50,630 nt of DNA from Gammaproteobacteria bacterium (GTDB lineage Bacteria > Pseudomonadota > Gammaproteobacteria > Steroidobacterales > Steroidobacteraceae), in assembly GCA_016882265.1 (NCBI GenBank), contig VGVB01000018.1:1-50630 (forward strand), given 5' to 3'. Below, piece after piece: positions 18,570 through 29,167 of this stretch. The position numbers and the translations under genes were made by a program. The notes below the pieces were generated by a model. That model saw only the letters and a list, made by a program, of their open reading frames with translations. It made no database searches and had not been told where the DNA came from. Each line of letters begins with the position of its first letter. Position 1 is the stretch's first letter.

Positions 18570-19925
18570 ATGGGCCGACTGTTCTGGAAATTCTTCTTCG
18601 GCTTCTGGGTCAGCGTACTCGTCGCCGGGCTGATCGTCGGCGTTGGCGTCGTGCTGCGCAGTGAGTGGCAGGAGCGCGAGCTGCGGCCGGCCGCCGGCCC
18701 GCGGGCTGCGCAACTGGTCAACGGCGCGGCGGCGGCGCTGCTGCACGACGGCCCGCAGGAGCTGCGCGAGTGGCTGCACGAGCACCGTCACCGCCACCGC
18801 GGCGGGTTGCTGCTGTTCGTCGTGGACCACGACGGGCGCGAACTGCTCGGCCGTCCGGCGCCCGCCGGCAGCCTGCGGATTGCGCGCGGTCTTGCGCGCC
18901 TCGGGCCGGTCGGGCCCGGCGAGCCGGCAGTCCGCCATGTCGCGGTCGCCGGCGAGGAATATCTGCTGTTCGTGGTCGAGGCACGCCGCGGCGGCCCTGG
19001 CGGGCGGGATCTGCTCGGGCCGTGGCTGCTGATCCTCGCCGGCCTGGTCGCGAGCCTGGTCTTCAGCGCGATGCTCGCCGGCTATTTCGCGCGGCCGCTC
19101 GGGCATCTGCGCGTGGCCTTCGCCGCTGTGGCCGAGGGCCGGCTCGACGAACGCGTGCAGCCGCGCATCGGTCGGCGCCGCGACGAGATCGCCGACCTCG
19201 GCCGGCATTTCGATGCGATGGCCGCGCGCCTGCAGGTGCTGCTCGGCGCACAGCGCCAGTTGCTGCACGATGTTTCGCACGAGCTGCGTTCACCGCTGGC
19301 GCGGCTGCAGGCCGCCATCGGTCTCGCGCGCCAGGATCCGGCGCGGTGCGAGGCGACGCTCGGCCGCATCGAGCGCGAGGCCGGGCGCCTCGACGAACTG
19401 GTCGGCGAAGTGCTGGCGCTGTCGCGGCTCGAGGCCGGCGTCGTGGATACCCCGATCGAAGCGCTGGATCTCGGTCAGCTGGTCGCGACGATCGCCGACG
19501 ACGCAGGTTTCGAGGCGCGGGCGGCGGGACGTGACCTGCAACTCGAGATCGCGCCGGGCGAGATCCGGGCCGAGGTGCGCGCGGAACTGCTGCACCGGGC
19601 CTTCGAGAACGTGATCCGCAACGCGGTGCGCTACACGGCGGCCGGTACGACCGTCGAGGTCGCAGCGTCCCTCGCGGCCGACGGGCAGTTCCGGCTCAGC
19701 GTCTGCGATCGCGGCCCCGGCGTGCCGGCGGCCGATCTGCCGGCGATCTTTGAGCCGTTTTATCGCGGCGCGAACGGCCAGTCGGGCCCCGGCTTCGGCC
19801 TCGGTCTGGCGATTGCGCGCCGCGCGGTGCAGCAGCACGGCGGCACGATCAGCGTTCGGAATCGCCCCGGTGGTGGACTGTGTGTCGAGATTTCGTTGCC
19901 GCTGCGGGGCGCGCGTCAGCCGTAG
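18570..19925 (+). CDS. cpxA: sensor histidine kinase CpxA
   Basis: Membrane sensor kinase of 451 aa. Seen: TM1 (about residues 6-28, FFFGFWVSVLVAGLIVGVGV), a periplasmic domain of about 120 residues, TM2 (LLILAGLVASLVFSAMLAGYF), a HAMP linker, the phosphorylated His237 in HDVSHELRSPLARLQ, the N box ENVIRNAVRYT, and G boxes DRGPGVP and GFGLGLAIARRAV. The start ATG at 18570 directly follows cpxR. Known role: autophosphorylate and pass phosphate to CpxR in response to envelope damage. The signal for this one is unproven; the His/Cys-rich CpxP partner suggests metals. Confidence 0.88.
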   Translation: MGRLFWKFFFGFWVSVLVAGLIVGVGVVLRSEWQERELRPAAGPRAAQLVNGAAAALLHDGPQELREWLHEHRHRHRGGLLLFVVDHDGRELLGRPAPAGSLRIARGLARLGPVGPGEPAVRHVAVAGEEYLLFVVEARRGGPGGRDLLGPWLLILAGLVASLVFSAMLAGYFARPLGHLRVAFAAVAEGRLDERVQPRIGRRRDEIADLGRHFDAMAARLQVLLGAQRQLLHDVSHELRSPLARLQAAIGLARQDPARCEATLGRIEREAGRLDELVGEVLALSRLEAGVVDTPIEALDLGQLVATIADDAGFEARAAGRDLQLEIAPGEIRAEVRAELLHRAFENVIRNAVRYTAAGTTVEVAASLAADGQFRLSVCDRGPGVPAADLPAIFEPFYRGANGQSGPGFGLGLAIARRAVQQHGGTISVRNRPGGGLCVEISLPLRGARQP

Positions 19926-19973
19926 TGTCCGATCCGCAGGGCAGGGCTATACTGCCGCAGGGAGGTCGGACCC

Positions 19974-20210
19974 ATGGCAAAGATCGAAGGCGTCGGCCGC
20001 GAAGTCTGCGAAGCCACCGAATTCGTGGCCATCGTGACGCGCGGCGAGGACGGACCGCATGTGGTCGGCAACTGGGGTGGCTACCTGCGCGCGCTCGGCA
20101 TCGGCGAGATCGTCACCGCGGGCGAGGTGGTCGCGCAGGTCCGGGCGAAGTTCCCGTGGGCGCGCGGCGCGCTGGTGGTGCGGGTCGAGGAAGTCCAGAC
20201 CCAGCTCTGA
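19974..20210 (+). CDS. small conserved-looking protein, possibly pyridoxamine-oxidase-like fold
   Basis: A 78-aa protein with GGAGG 8 nt before its ATG and a TATACT -10-like sequence at 19948-19953. The central EFVAIVTRGEDGPHVVGNWGGYL faintly resembles the opening strand of small FMN-binding split-barrel (PNPOx-like) proteins, but the barrel would be truncated and I do not assign a function. There is no signal peptide. It precedes the double-SDR gene by 27 nt on the same strand, so the two may be expressed together. Confidence 0.55.
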   Translation: MAKIEGVGREVCEATEFVAIVTRGEDGPHVVGNWGGYLRALGIGEIVTAGEVVAQVRAKFPWARGALVVRVEEVQTQL

Positions 20211-20237
20211 CCGGGCGGCTGCGCAGGGGGGGGAATC

Positions 20238-22232
20238 ATGTCGTACTTCGTCACCGGCGCCACTGGATTCATCGGCCGCCGCCTGGTCGAGCGGCTGCTG
20301 GCCCGCAGCGGGCGCATCTACGTGCTGGTGCGCCCGCAATCGCTGGCGAAGTTCGAGGCTTTGCGCGAGCGCTGGGGTTCCCAGGCCGGCCGCGTGGTGC
20401 CCGTTGCCGGCGATCTGGCCGAACCGAATCTCGGCATAGCAGCCGCGGACCTCGGCAAGCTCAAGGGGCGGGTCCGGCACCTGTTCCATCTGGCCGCGGT
20501 CTACGACCTCGCGGCCAGCGCCGAGGATCAGAACACGGCCAATGTTGTCGGCACAGACCACGCGATTCAGTTCGCCGAGACAATTCGCGCCGGCTGCTTC
20601 CATCTGGTCAGTTCGATCGCATCCGCCGGCCTGTATCCGGGCACCTTCCGCGAGGACATGTTCGAGGAGGCCACCAGCGGCCTCGATCATCCGTACTTCC
20701 GCACCAAGCACGATTCCGAGGGGCTGGTGCGGCATCACTGCCGGCGCCCGTGGCGCATCTACCGGCCGGGCATCGTGGTCGGCGACTCCCGCAGCGGCGC
20801 GATCGACAAGAGCGACGGCCCGTACTACTTCTTCAAGATGATCCAGAAGCTGCGGCGCACGCTGCCGCAGTGGTTCCCGCTGGTCGGGCTCGAGGGCGGC
20901 TACATCAATCTCGTGCCGGTGGACTTCGTAACCGCGGCGCTCGATCACCTCGCGCACGTCGAAGGCGAGGATGGCCAGTGCTTCCACCTGACCGATCCGC
21001 GCCCGCGCCGGGTCGGCGAAGTGCTGAATCTGTTCGCGCGCGCCGGACACGCGCCGACCATGGCCTTCCGCATCGAGCCGCGCCTGCTCGGCGCGGTGCC
21101 CGGCATCGTCACGCAGACGCTGGCGGGCTATCAGCCGTTGCAACAGGTGCTCGATACCGTGCTGCGCGACCTGCACATCCCGCGCGACGTGCTCCGATTC
21201 GTCAACTGGCCGACGCGCTTCGACGCGACCCATGCGCAGCGGCTGCTGGCCGACACCGACATCCGCGTACCGCCGCTCGAGGACTACGCCTGGCGCCTGT
21301 GGGACTACTGGGAACGGCACCTCGACCCGGAGCTGTCGCTGGACCGCAGCCTCGCTGGCGCTGTGCGCGACAAGGTCGTGGTCATCACCGGCGGCTCTTC
21401 GGGCATCGGTCTGGCCGCCGCGAAACGCTGTGCTGAAGCCGGTGCCCGCGTGATCATCGCGGCCCGCGATGCGGCCAGGCTCGAGGCGGCGCGCGCCGAG
21501 ATCGCCACGCACGGCGGCCACGTGTTCGCCTATCCCTGCGACCTCGCCGACTATGCTGCTTGTGACGCGTTCGCCGCGCGCGTGCTGGCCGAGCACGGCG
21601 GCGTCGACGTGCTGGTCAACAACGCCGGCCGCTCGATCCGCCGCTCGATCGATCTGTCGCACGACCGGTTCCACGACTTCGAACGGCTGATGCAACTCAA
21701 TTACTACGCGCTGATCCGCCTGACCATGGCGCTGCTGCCGTCGATGCTGGCGCGCGGCCACGGCCACGTGGTCAACATCTCATCGATCGGCGTGCTGTCG
21801 AACGCGCCGCGCTTCTCCGGTTACGTGGCCTCGAAGGCGGCGATGGAGGCGTGGACCCGCTGCGCCGCGGCCGAGTACGCCGATCGCGGCGTGACTTTCA
21901 CGATCATCAACATGCCGCTGGTGCGCACGCCGATGATCGCGCCGACCCGGATCTATGAGCAGATGCCGGTGGCGACGCCGGAGGAGGCCGCCGACATGAT
22001 CGCCGAGGCGATCATCGACCGGCCAAAGCGCATCGCCACGCGCCTCGGCCTCGCCGCCGAGATGCTGCACCTCGCGGCGCCGCGCATCACCGAAGTCATC
22101 ATGAACACCGCCTTCCGCATGTTCCCGGATTCGGTCGCGGCGGGCGGGGCGAAGGATGACGCGGGCGCGGCCCGGCCGCCGAACCAGGAGGCGGTGATCT
22201 TCGCCTCGATCCTGCGCGGCGTGCACTGGTAG
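20238..22232 (+). CDS. double-domain SDR oxidoreductase, candidate fatty acyl-CoA reductase
   Basis: A 664-aa fusion of two short-chain dehydrogenase domains. The N-terminal half is an extended SDR: TGATGFIG (residues 6-13), SSIASAG and YFRTK (Tyr153 of YxxxK). The C-terminal half is a classical SDR: TGGSSGIG (about 380-387), NNAG, NISSIG and YVASK (about 529). Both catalytic sets are complete, so both domains may be active. The same order and size occur in mycobacterial AcrA1/FcrA-type acyl-CoA reductases, which make fatty alcohols from acyl-CoA; that function here is inference, supported by the WS/DGAT gene 4 kb away. GGGGGG before the ATG acts as ribosome-binding site. Confidence 0.78.
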   Translation: MSYFVTGATGFIGRRLVERLLARSGRIYVLVRPQSLAKFEALRERWGSQAGRVVPVAGDLAEPNLGIAAADLGKLKGRVRHLFHLAAVYDLAASAEDQNTANVVGTDHAIQFAETIRAGCFHLVSSIASAGLYPGTFREDMFEEATSGLDHPYFRTKHDSEGLVRHHCRRPWRIYRPGIVVGDSRSGAIDKSDGPYYFFKMIQKLRRTLPQWFPLVGLEGGYINLVPVDFVTAALDHLAHVEGEDGQCFHLTDPRPRRVGEVLNLFARAGHAPTMAFRIEPRLLGAVPGIVTQTLAGYQPLQQVLDTVLRDLHIPRDVLRFVNWPTRFDATHAQRLLADTDIRVPPLEDYAWRLWDYWERHLDPELSLDRSLAGAVRDKVVVITGGSSGIGLAAAKRCAEAGARVIIAARDAARLEAARAEIATHGGHVFAYPCDLADYAACDAFAARVLAEHGGVDVLVNNAGRSIRRSIDLSHDRFHDFERLMQLNYYALIRLTMALLPSMLARGHGHVVNISSIGVLSNAPRFSGYVASKAAMEAWTRCAAAEYADRGVTFTIINMPLVRTPMIAPTRIYEQMPVATPEEAADMIAEAIIDRPKRIATRLGLAAEMLHLAAPRITEVIMNTAFRMFPDSVAAGGAKDDAGAARPPNQEAVIFASILRGVHW

Positions 22233-22266
22233 CGCGGCGCCGCGCGAGCCGCGCGCGGGCGGGGGG

Positions 22267-23007
22267 TCAGCCGGGCGCTGCGCCGCACACGCGGCGGAAG
22301 CCGGCGGCGGCGAATTCGACCATGCGCGGCTCGATCGACGGGATGTCGACGGAGCGACACAGGCCCGCCGACAGGCGATCAATGCGGTCGGTCTCGGACA
22401 GCGTCAGCAGCAGCGCGCCCGACAGGAAGTGGTACGCCCAGTACAGGTTGACGTCGCTCGCCCCCGGCAGCGCCTTGCGGATGATGGCGATCAGCCGCTG
22501 GATCACCGGGTCGAACGAGCGGGTCATGACCTCGCCGCCCCACTCGTGCTTGTTGCCGACCTGCGCGACCAGCGTCAGATAGTTGCGCCAGCCTTCGCCT
22601 TCCGCAAACTTGGCCAGCGCGGGGCGCAGGAAGGCCGCAATCGCGCCCTCGACAGTCACGTTGGCGCCGGCCCGCGCAGCGTACGCATCGAGCGCGGCCA
22701 TGCGCTCGGTATTGATGACATCGGCGCGGCGCGCGAAGACTGCGTCGAAGAGTTCGCGCTTGCTGTTGAAGTAGTAGTGGATCATCGCCGGGGTCGCGCC
22801 GACCGCGCGGGCTACGGCGCGGGTCGAGACCGCGTCGTAGCCATGGCGCGAGAACTGCGCTTCGGCCACGTCGAGGATGCGTTCGCGCAGAGCGGGGTCG
22901 GCGCTGTTCTTCGGCGGGCGCCCCGGCTTCGTGCGCCGCGCCACGAGCCGCGCCCGCTGGGGCGCGGCCGCCGACGCGCTCTGGCGTCTGGTCCGGACCT
23001 TGGACAT
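22267..23007 (-). CDS. TetR-family transcriptional regulator
   Basis: Repressor-type regulator of 246 aa. A basic N-terminal tail of about 38 residues (TKPGRPPKNS) precedes the HTH: RERILDVAEAQFSRHGYDAVSTRAVARAVGATPAMIHYYFNSKRELFDAVF. The C-terminal ligand domain carries SFDPVIQRLIAIIRKAL and LLLTLSETDRIDRLS. The ATG at 23007 is chosen; an in-frame ATG at 23091 would cover the promoter region. It diverges from the TonB receptor operon and most likely controls it and itself through the inverted repeat at 23094. It converges with the double-SDR gene. Confidence 0.85.
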   Translation of the reverse strand: MSKVRTRRQSASAAAPQRARLVARRTKPGRPPKNSADPALRERILDVAEAQFSRHGYDAVSTRAVARAVGATPAMIHYYFNSKRELFDAVFARRADVINTERMAALDAYAARAGANVTVEGAIAAFLRPALAKFAEGEGWRNYLTLVAQVGNKHEWGGEVMTRSFDPVIQRLIAIIRKALPGASDVNLYWAYHFLSGALLLTLSETDRIDRLSAGLCRSVDIPSIEPRMVEFAAAGFRRVCGAAPG

Positions 23008-23057
23008 CCACCGTGCTCCTGTACGACGGGCCGCCGCGGCGCGGCCGCGGCTGGCTG

Positions 23058-23086
23058 TTGACAAGGCTACCAGACGCAGGTACCCT
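23058..23086 (+). promoter_or_regulatory. sigma70 promoter for the TonB receptor operon
   Basis: A consensus TTGACA (23058-23063) and TACCCT (23081-23086) are spaced by 17 nt, 59 nt before the receptor ATG. The operator-like inverted repeat begins 8 nt after the -10, where a bound repressor would block transcription. Confidence 0.65.
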
Positions 23087-23091
23087 TTCAA
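23064..23091 (-). promoter_or_regulatory. candidate divergent promoter for the tetR gene
   Basis: On the minus strand TTGAAA (plus 23086-23091) and TAGCCT (plus 23064-23069) are 16 nt apart, directed at the TetR gene. It lies within the same bases as the rightward promoter, and its -35 is 3 bp from the inverted repeat, a layout common for self-regulated TetR genes. Confidence 0.4.
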
Positions 23092-23093
23092 TA

Positions 23094-23115
23094 ATTAATC
23101 AGGCGATTGATTAAT
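23094..23115. promoter_or_regulatory. candidate TetR operator, 8-6-8 inverted repeat
   Basis: ATTAATCA (23094-23101), GGCGAT (spacer), TGATTAAT (23108-23115): perfect 8-bp arms in an AT-rich patch within very GC-rich DNA. It is placed between the rightward promoter and the receptor gene. Binding by the adjacent TetR is inferred from position. Confidence 0.65.
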
Positions 23116-23144
23116 ACTCAGCAGCCTTTCAGGGGAGGAATCCG

Positions 23145-25382
<2,238 letters not shown>

Positions 25383-25383
25383 G

Positions 25384-26934
25384 ATGTCCGCACCGGTGCC
25401 GATCCTGCCGCGGGTCTTCAGCCTGCATGGCCGCTGGCGCGGCCGCTCGCCGGCGCTGATCACCGACGAGGAGCGGCTCGACTGGGGCACGCTCGATCAG
25501 CGCGCCAACCGGGTCGCCAACGGTCTGATCGCGGCGGGCTGCGGCCGGGGCGAGCGCGTCGGCGTCGTCATGAGCAACGGCGCGGCGATGGCCGAGGTGC
25601 TGTTCGGCGCGATCAAGTCCGGCGCGATCGTCGCGCCGCTCAACACGACGATTGCCGATGAGGCGATCGGCGGCATGCTGGCCGACGCCGGGGTGCGGGC
25701 GGTCATCGCCACCAGTGAGCACGCCGCCCGGCTGGTGGCCTGCGGCAGCGGCGTGCCGCTGCGGGTCGTCGCCGGTGGCGGCGGCCCGGCCGACTGGTCG
25801 GACTATCACGCCTGGCGCGACGCGCAGTCGCCGCAGGATCCTGAGGTGCCGCTCGGCCGTGACGACCTGTGCAACATCATCTATTCGTCGGGCACGACCG
25901 GTCAGCCCAAGGGCATCGCCCACAGCCACGGCTGCCGCATCGATACCGCGTACGACCTCGGCATTGCGCTGCGCCATCACAGCGACGCGCGCACGCTGGT
26001 CGTCACCGGGCTGTTTTCCAACATCAGCTGGGCCAGCATGCTGCCGACGCTGCTGGCCGGCGGCGCGCTGGTCGTGCGCCGCGGCTTCGAGGCGCGCGAC
26101 GTGCTGGCGACGATCGAGCGCGAGCGCATCACGCACCTGGCCATGGTGCCGGTGCAGTTCCAGCGCGTGGTCGAGCATCCGGAGTTCGCGCGCTTCGACC
26201 GCTCGTCGATGCAGGGGATGATGTGCTGCGGCGCGCCGCTGCCGCTGGCGGTCAAGCAGCGCGTGTTCGAACAGTTCGCCTGCGGTCTGATCGAGCTGTA
26301 CGGCTCGACCGAGGGCGTCATTACCACGCTGGCACCGGAGGAGGCGCCGGGACGCATGGGCTCGGTCGGCAAGCCGCTGCCCGGCGAGGATCTAGCGATC
26401 CTCAGCGAGGACGGGCGCATCCTGCCGTGGGGCGAACCGGGCGAGATCATCGCGCTGTCACGGATCGCGATGGTCGGGTACTGGGGGCGGCCGGAGGCCA
26501 CCGCCGAGGCCTTCTGGACCGACGCGCGCGGCCGCCGGTGGCTGCGTTCCGGCGATATCGGCCGGATCGACGCCGAGGGTTACCTGTACATCACCGATCG
26601 CAAGAAGGACCTGATCATCTCCGGCGGTCAGAACGTCTATCCGGCCGATATCGAGGCGGTGCTGATGCAGCATCCGGCGGTCGCCGATTGCGCGGTGTTC
26701 GGCGTGCCGAGTGCGAAGTGGGGCGAGACGCCGCTGGCGCTGGTCGTGCTGCGGGCCGGCGCCGGCGAAGACGCGGCCAGCGTGAAGCAATGGGTCAACG
26801 GGCGGCTCGGCCGGCAGCAGCGGGTGCACGAGGTCGAGCTGCGCCCGAGCCTGCCGCGCAACGCCAATGGCAAACTGCTGAAACGCGAATTGCGCGCGCC
26901 CTACTGGCAGGCGGACCAGACGGGGCACGGATGA
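25384..26934 (+). CDS. AMP-forming acyl-CoA ligase
   Basis: ANL-superfamily enzyme of 516 aa that activates a carboxylic acid to its CoA thioester through an acyl-adenylate. Seen: P-loop IIYSSGTTGQPKG, LYGSTEG, the hinge region RSGDIGRIDAEGYLYITDRKKD, SGGQNVYPADIE, and the catalytic Lys in NANGKLLKREL. Substrate (fatty, alicyclic or aromatic acid) cannot be decided. The ATG at 25384 follows the receptor stop by 1 nt, and its own stop overlaps the next ATG (ATGA). With the alpha/beta hydrolase it suggests uptake of an ester, hydrolysis and activation of the acid. Confidence 0.9.
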   Translation: MSAPVPILPRVFSLHGRWRGRSPALITDEERLDWGTLDQRANRVANGLIAAGCGRGERVGVVMSNGAAMAEVLFGAIKSGAIVAPLNTTIADEAIGGMLADAGVRAVIATSEHAARLVACGSGVPLRVVAGGGGPADWSDYHAWRDAQSPQDPEVPLGRDDLCNIIYSSGTTGQPKGIAHSHGCRIDTAYDLGIALRHHSDARTLVVTGLFSNISWASMLPTLLAGGALVVRRGFEARDVLATIERERITHLAMVPVQFQRVVEHPEFARFDRSSMQGMMCCGAPLPLAVKQRVFEQFACGLIELYGSTEGVITTLAPEEAPGRMGSVGKPLPGEDLAILSEDGRILPWGEPGEIIALSRIAMVGYWGRPEATAEAFWTDARGRRWLRSGDIGRIDAEGYLYITDRKKDLIISGGQNVYPADIEAVLMQHPAVADCAVFGVPSAKWGETPLALVVLRAGAGEDAASVKQWVNGRLGRQQRVHEVELRPSLPRNANGKLLKRELRAPYWQADQTGHG

Positions 26935-28280
26935 CCACGGATCCAGCGACCGGGACGGCAGGCTATCGGGCCTTCGTCCTGGTGATGCTGGTCGTCGTCT
27001 ACACCTTCAATTTCATCGACCGGCAGATCATCGGCATCCTCGCGATCCCGATCCAGCAGGAACTCGGCGTCAGCGACACGATGATCGGCCTGATGCGCGG
27101 CGTGTCGTTCGCGATCTTCTATTCGACCCTCGGCGTGCCGATTGCCTGGCTCGCCGACCGCAGCAACCGCGTGCGTATCATCGGCGCGGCGCTGGCACTG
27201 TGGAGTGTCATGACTGCGACCTGCGGATTGGTCGGCAGCGCCGTGCAACTGTTCTTCGCGCGGATGGGGGTCGGCGTCGGCGAGGCCGGCGGTATCGCGC
27301 CCTCGTATTCGGTCGTGGCCGACTACTTCCCGCCGGAGCGGCGGGCGCGGGCGCTGGCGATCTACTCATTCGGCATCCCGATCGGCGGCGCGACCGGCAT
27401 CGTCTTCGGCGGCGTGATCGCCACCGTGCTCGACTGGCGGGCGGCGTTCCTGATCGTCGGCCTGGCCGGCCTCGCGCTGGCGCCGCTGTTTCTGTGGAGC
27501 GTACGCGAGCCGCAACGCGGACGCTTCGACGGCAGTGCATCGAGTGTGCGCGCGAGTGTTGGCGAGGTCGCGCGGACGCTGCTGGCGAAGCGCTCGTTCT
27601 GGACGCTGGCTTTCGGGGCGGCCTGTTCCTCGATCATGGGCTACGGCCTGTTCGCCTGGTTGCCGGCATTCTTTGTGCGCTCGCACGGTGACGCATTGCC
27701 GCAGGCGCTTGCGTGGCTGCCGGCGTGGCTGGTTCCGGCTGAGGCCGGAGCGCTGCTCTATGCCTCGTACTTCTACGGGCTGATCGTCCTGATCGGTGGC
27801 TGCCTGGGCCTGTTTCTCGGCGGCTATTTCGCCGACCGGCTGGGCCAGCGCGACCGCGGCGCCTATGCGCTGGTGCCGGCGCGGGCGTTCCTCGCCGCCG
27901 TGCCCTGTTACGTCCTCGGCATCCTGTCGCCATCGCTGCCGGCCGTATTCTTCGCGCTGCTGGTGCCGACCGCGCTCGGCATTGCCTGGATCGGGCCGGC
28001 GGTCACCGCCTTCCAGCACATCGTTCCGCCCGGCATGCGCACCACCGCGACAGCGATGTTCCTGCTGGTCAATAATCTGGTCGGGATCGGTCTCGGCGAC
28101 CTGCTGATCGGAGCCCTGTCGGACAGCATGCGCAGCCAGTACGGTGACGAGTCGCTGCGTTATTCGATCCTGGCCGGCACCGGCTTCTACTTGCTGGCCG
28201 CCGGCCTGTTCTTCCTCAGTGCGGCACGGCTGCGCCGTGACTGGATCGAACCGCGGCCGCAACTCGCCCCGCAGGAGTGA
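26931..28280 (+). CDS. MFS transporter, Spinster-like
   Basis: Twelve-helix carrier of 449 aa. Seen: FNFIDRQIIGILAIPIQQELGVSD and WLADRSNRVRIIGAALALWSVMTA, the motif-A type loop, and GVGEAGGIAPSYSVVADYFPPERRARALAIY, typical of the Spinster-like MFS group found in degraders of steroids, terpenes and aromatics. It overlaps the ligase stop by 4 nt (ATGA). Likely moves the operon's substrate or a product across the inner membrane; direction is unknown. Confidence 0.87.
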   Translation: MTTDPATGTAGYRAFVLVMLVVVYTFNFIDRQIIGILAIPIQQELGVSDTMIGLMRGVSFAIFYSTLGVPIAWLADRSNRVRIIGAALALWSVMTATCGLVGSAVQLFFARMGVGVGEAGGIAPSYSVVADYFPPERRARALAIYSFGIPIGGATGIVFGGVIATVLDWRAAFLIVGLAGLALAPLFLWSVREPQRGRFDGSASSVRASVGEVARTLLAKRSFWTLAFGAACSSIMGYGLFAWLPAFFVRSHGDALPQALAWLPAWLVPAEAGALLYASYFYGLIVLIGGCLGLFLGGYFADRLGQRDRGAYALVPARAFLAAVPCYVLGILSPSLPAVFFALLVPTALGIAWIGPAVTAFQHIVPPGMRTTATAMFLLVNNLVGIGLGDLLIGALSDSMRSQYGDESLRYSILAGTGFYLLAAGLFFLSAARLRRDWIEPRPQLAPQE

Positions 28281-28286
28281 CCGAAG

Positions 28287-29153
28287 ATGACTGTGCCATA
28301 CACGGCTGGATTGTTCACGACGGCCGACGGCCCGCGCCTCGAGTATCGCGACTATGCGCCGGCCGGCGCACTGGCCGGAACGCCGGTCCTGTGCCTGCAT
28401 GGCCTGACCCGCAACGTCCGCGACTTCGAGGAACTGGCGCCGCGGATCGCCGGGCTCGGCCGCCGGGTCATCGTCGCTTCGCAGCGCGGCCGTGGTGGCT
28501 CCGACCCGGATTCGCAGCCGGAGCGCTACCACCCCGGCACCTACGTTGGCGACATGCTCGGCCTGCTCTCTCGGCTCGGCATCGACCGTGCGGTGTTCGT
28601 CGGCACCTCGATGGGCGGACTGATGACGATGATCACCGCCGCCCACGCACCACAGGTCCTGGCGGCGGCCGTGCTCAACGACATCGGCCCGGAAGTGGAC
28701 GCGGCCGGTATCACGCGCATCCAGGGCTATGCCGGCAAGCCGATGAGCGCCGCAGATTGGAACGCCGCGGCGCGCTATTGCCAGGACATCCACCAGATCG
28801 CCTTCCCGCGCGAATCGGGCGCGGAGTTCTGGCTGCGGTTCGCGCGGCGAACCTGTCGCGAGACGGCGGACGGGCACATCGTGCCGGACTACGACCCGGC
28901 GATCGCGCGGACGGTGGCGCCGGGCTCGAGCGCGCTCACCGATCTGTGGCCGCTGTTCGTGGCGCTGGCGCCGATCCCGACGCTGGTGATTCGCGGCGGC
29001 AGCAGCGATATCCTGAGTCCGGCCACGCTGGCGGAGATGCAGCGCCGCAAGCCGGACCTGCAGGTTGTGACTGTGCCGGAGGTCGGCCACGCGCCGTTCC
29101 TGACCGAGCCGGCGGCCTGGGACGGGTTGCGCGGATTTCTGGCGCAGAACTGA
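28287..29153 (+). CDS. alpha/beta hydrolase
   Basis: Cytoplasmic hydrolase of 288 aa. Seen: the oxyanion-hole region CLHGLTRN, nucleophile Ser108 in GTSMGG, acid Asp241 in GGSSDIL and His268 in VGHAPF, a complete triad. No signal peptide. Such proteins act as esterases, lactonases or C-C hydrolases. Position between two carriers and after an acyl-CoA ligase fits ester cleavage that frees an acid for CoA activation (inference). Confidence 0.87.
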   Translation: MTVPYTAGLFTTADGPRLEYRDYAPAGALAGTPVLCLHGLTRNVRDFEELAPRIAGLGRRVIVASQRGRGGSDPDSQPERYHPGTYVGDMLGLLSRLGIDRAVFVGTSMGGLMTMITAAHAPQVLAAAVLNDIGPEVDAAGITRIQGYAGKPMSAADWNAAARYCQDIHQIAFPRESGAEFWLRFARRTCRETADGHIVPDYDPAIARTVAPGSSALTDLWPLFVALAPIPTLVIRGGSSDILSPATLAEMQRRKPDLQVVTVPEVGHAPFLTEPAAWDGLRGFLAQN

Positions 29154-29167
29154 ATCAGGGGGACGGC

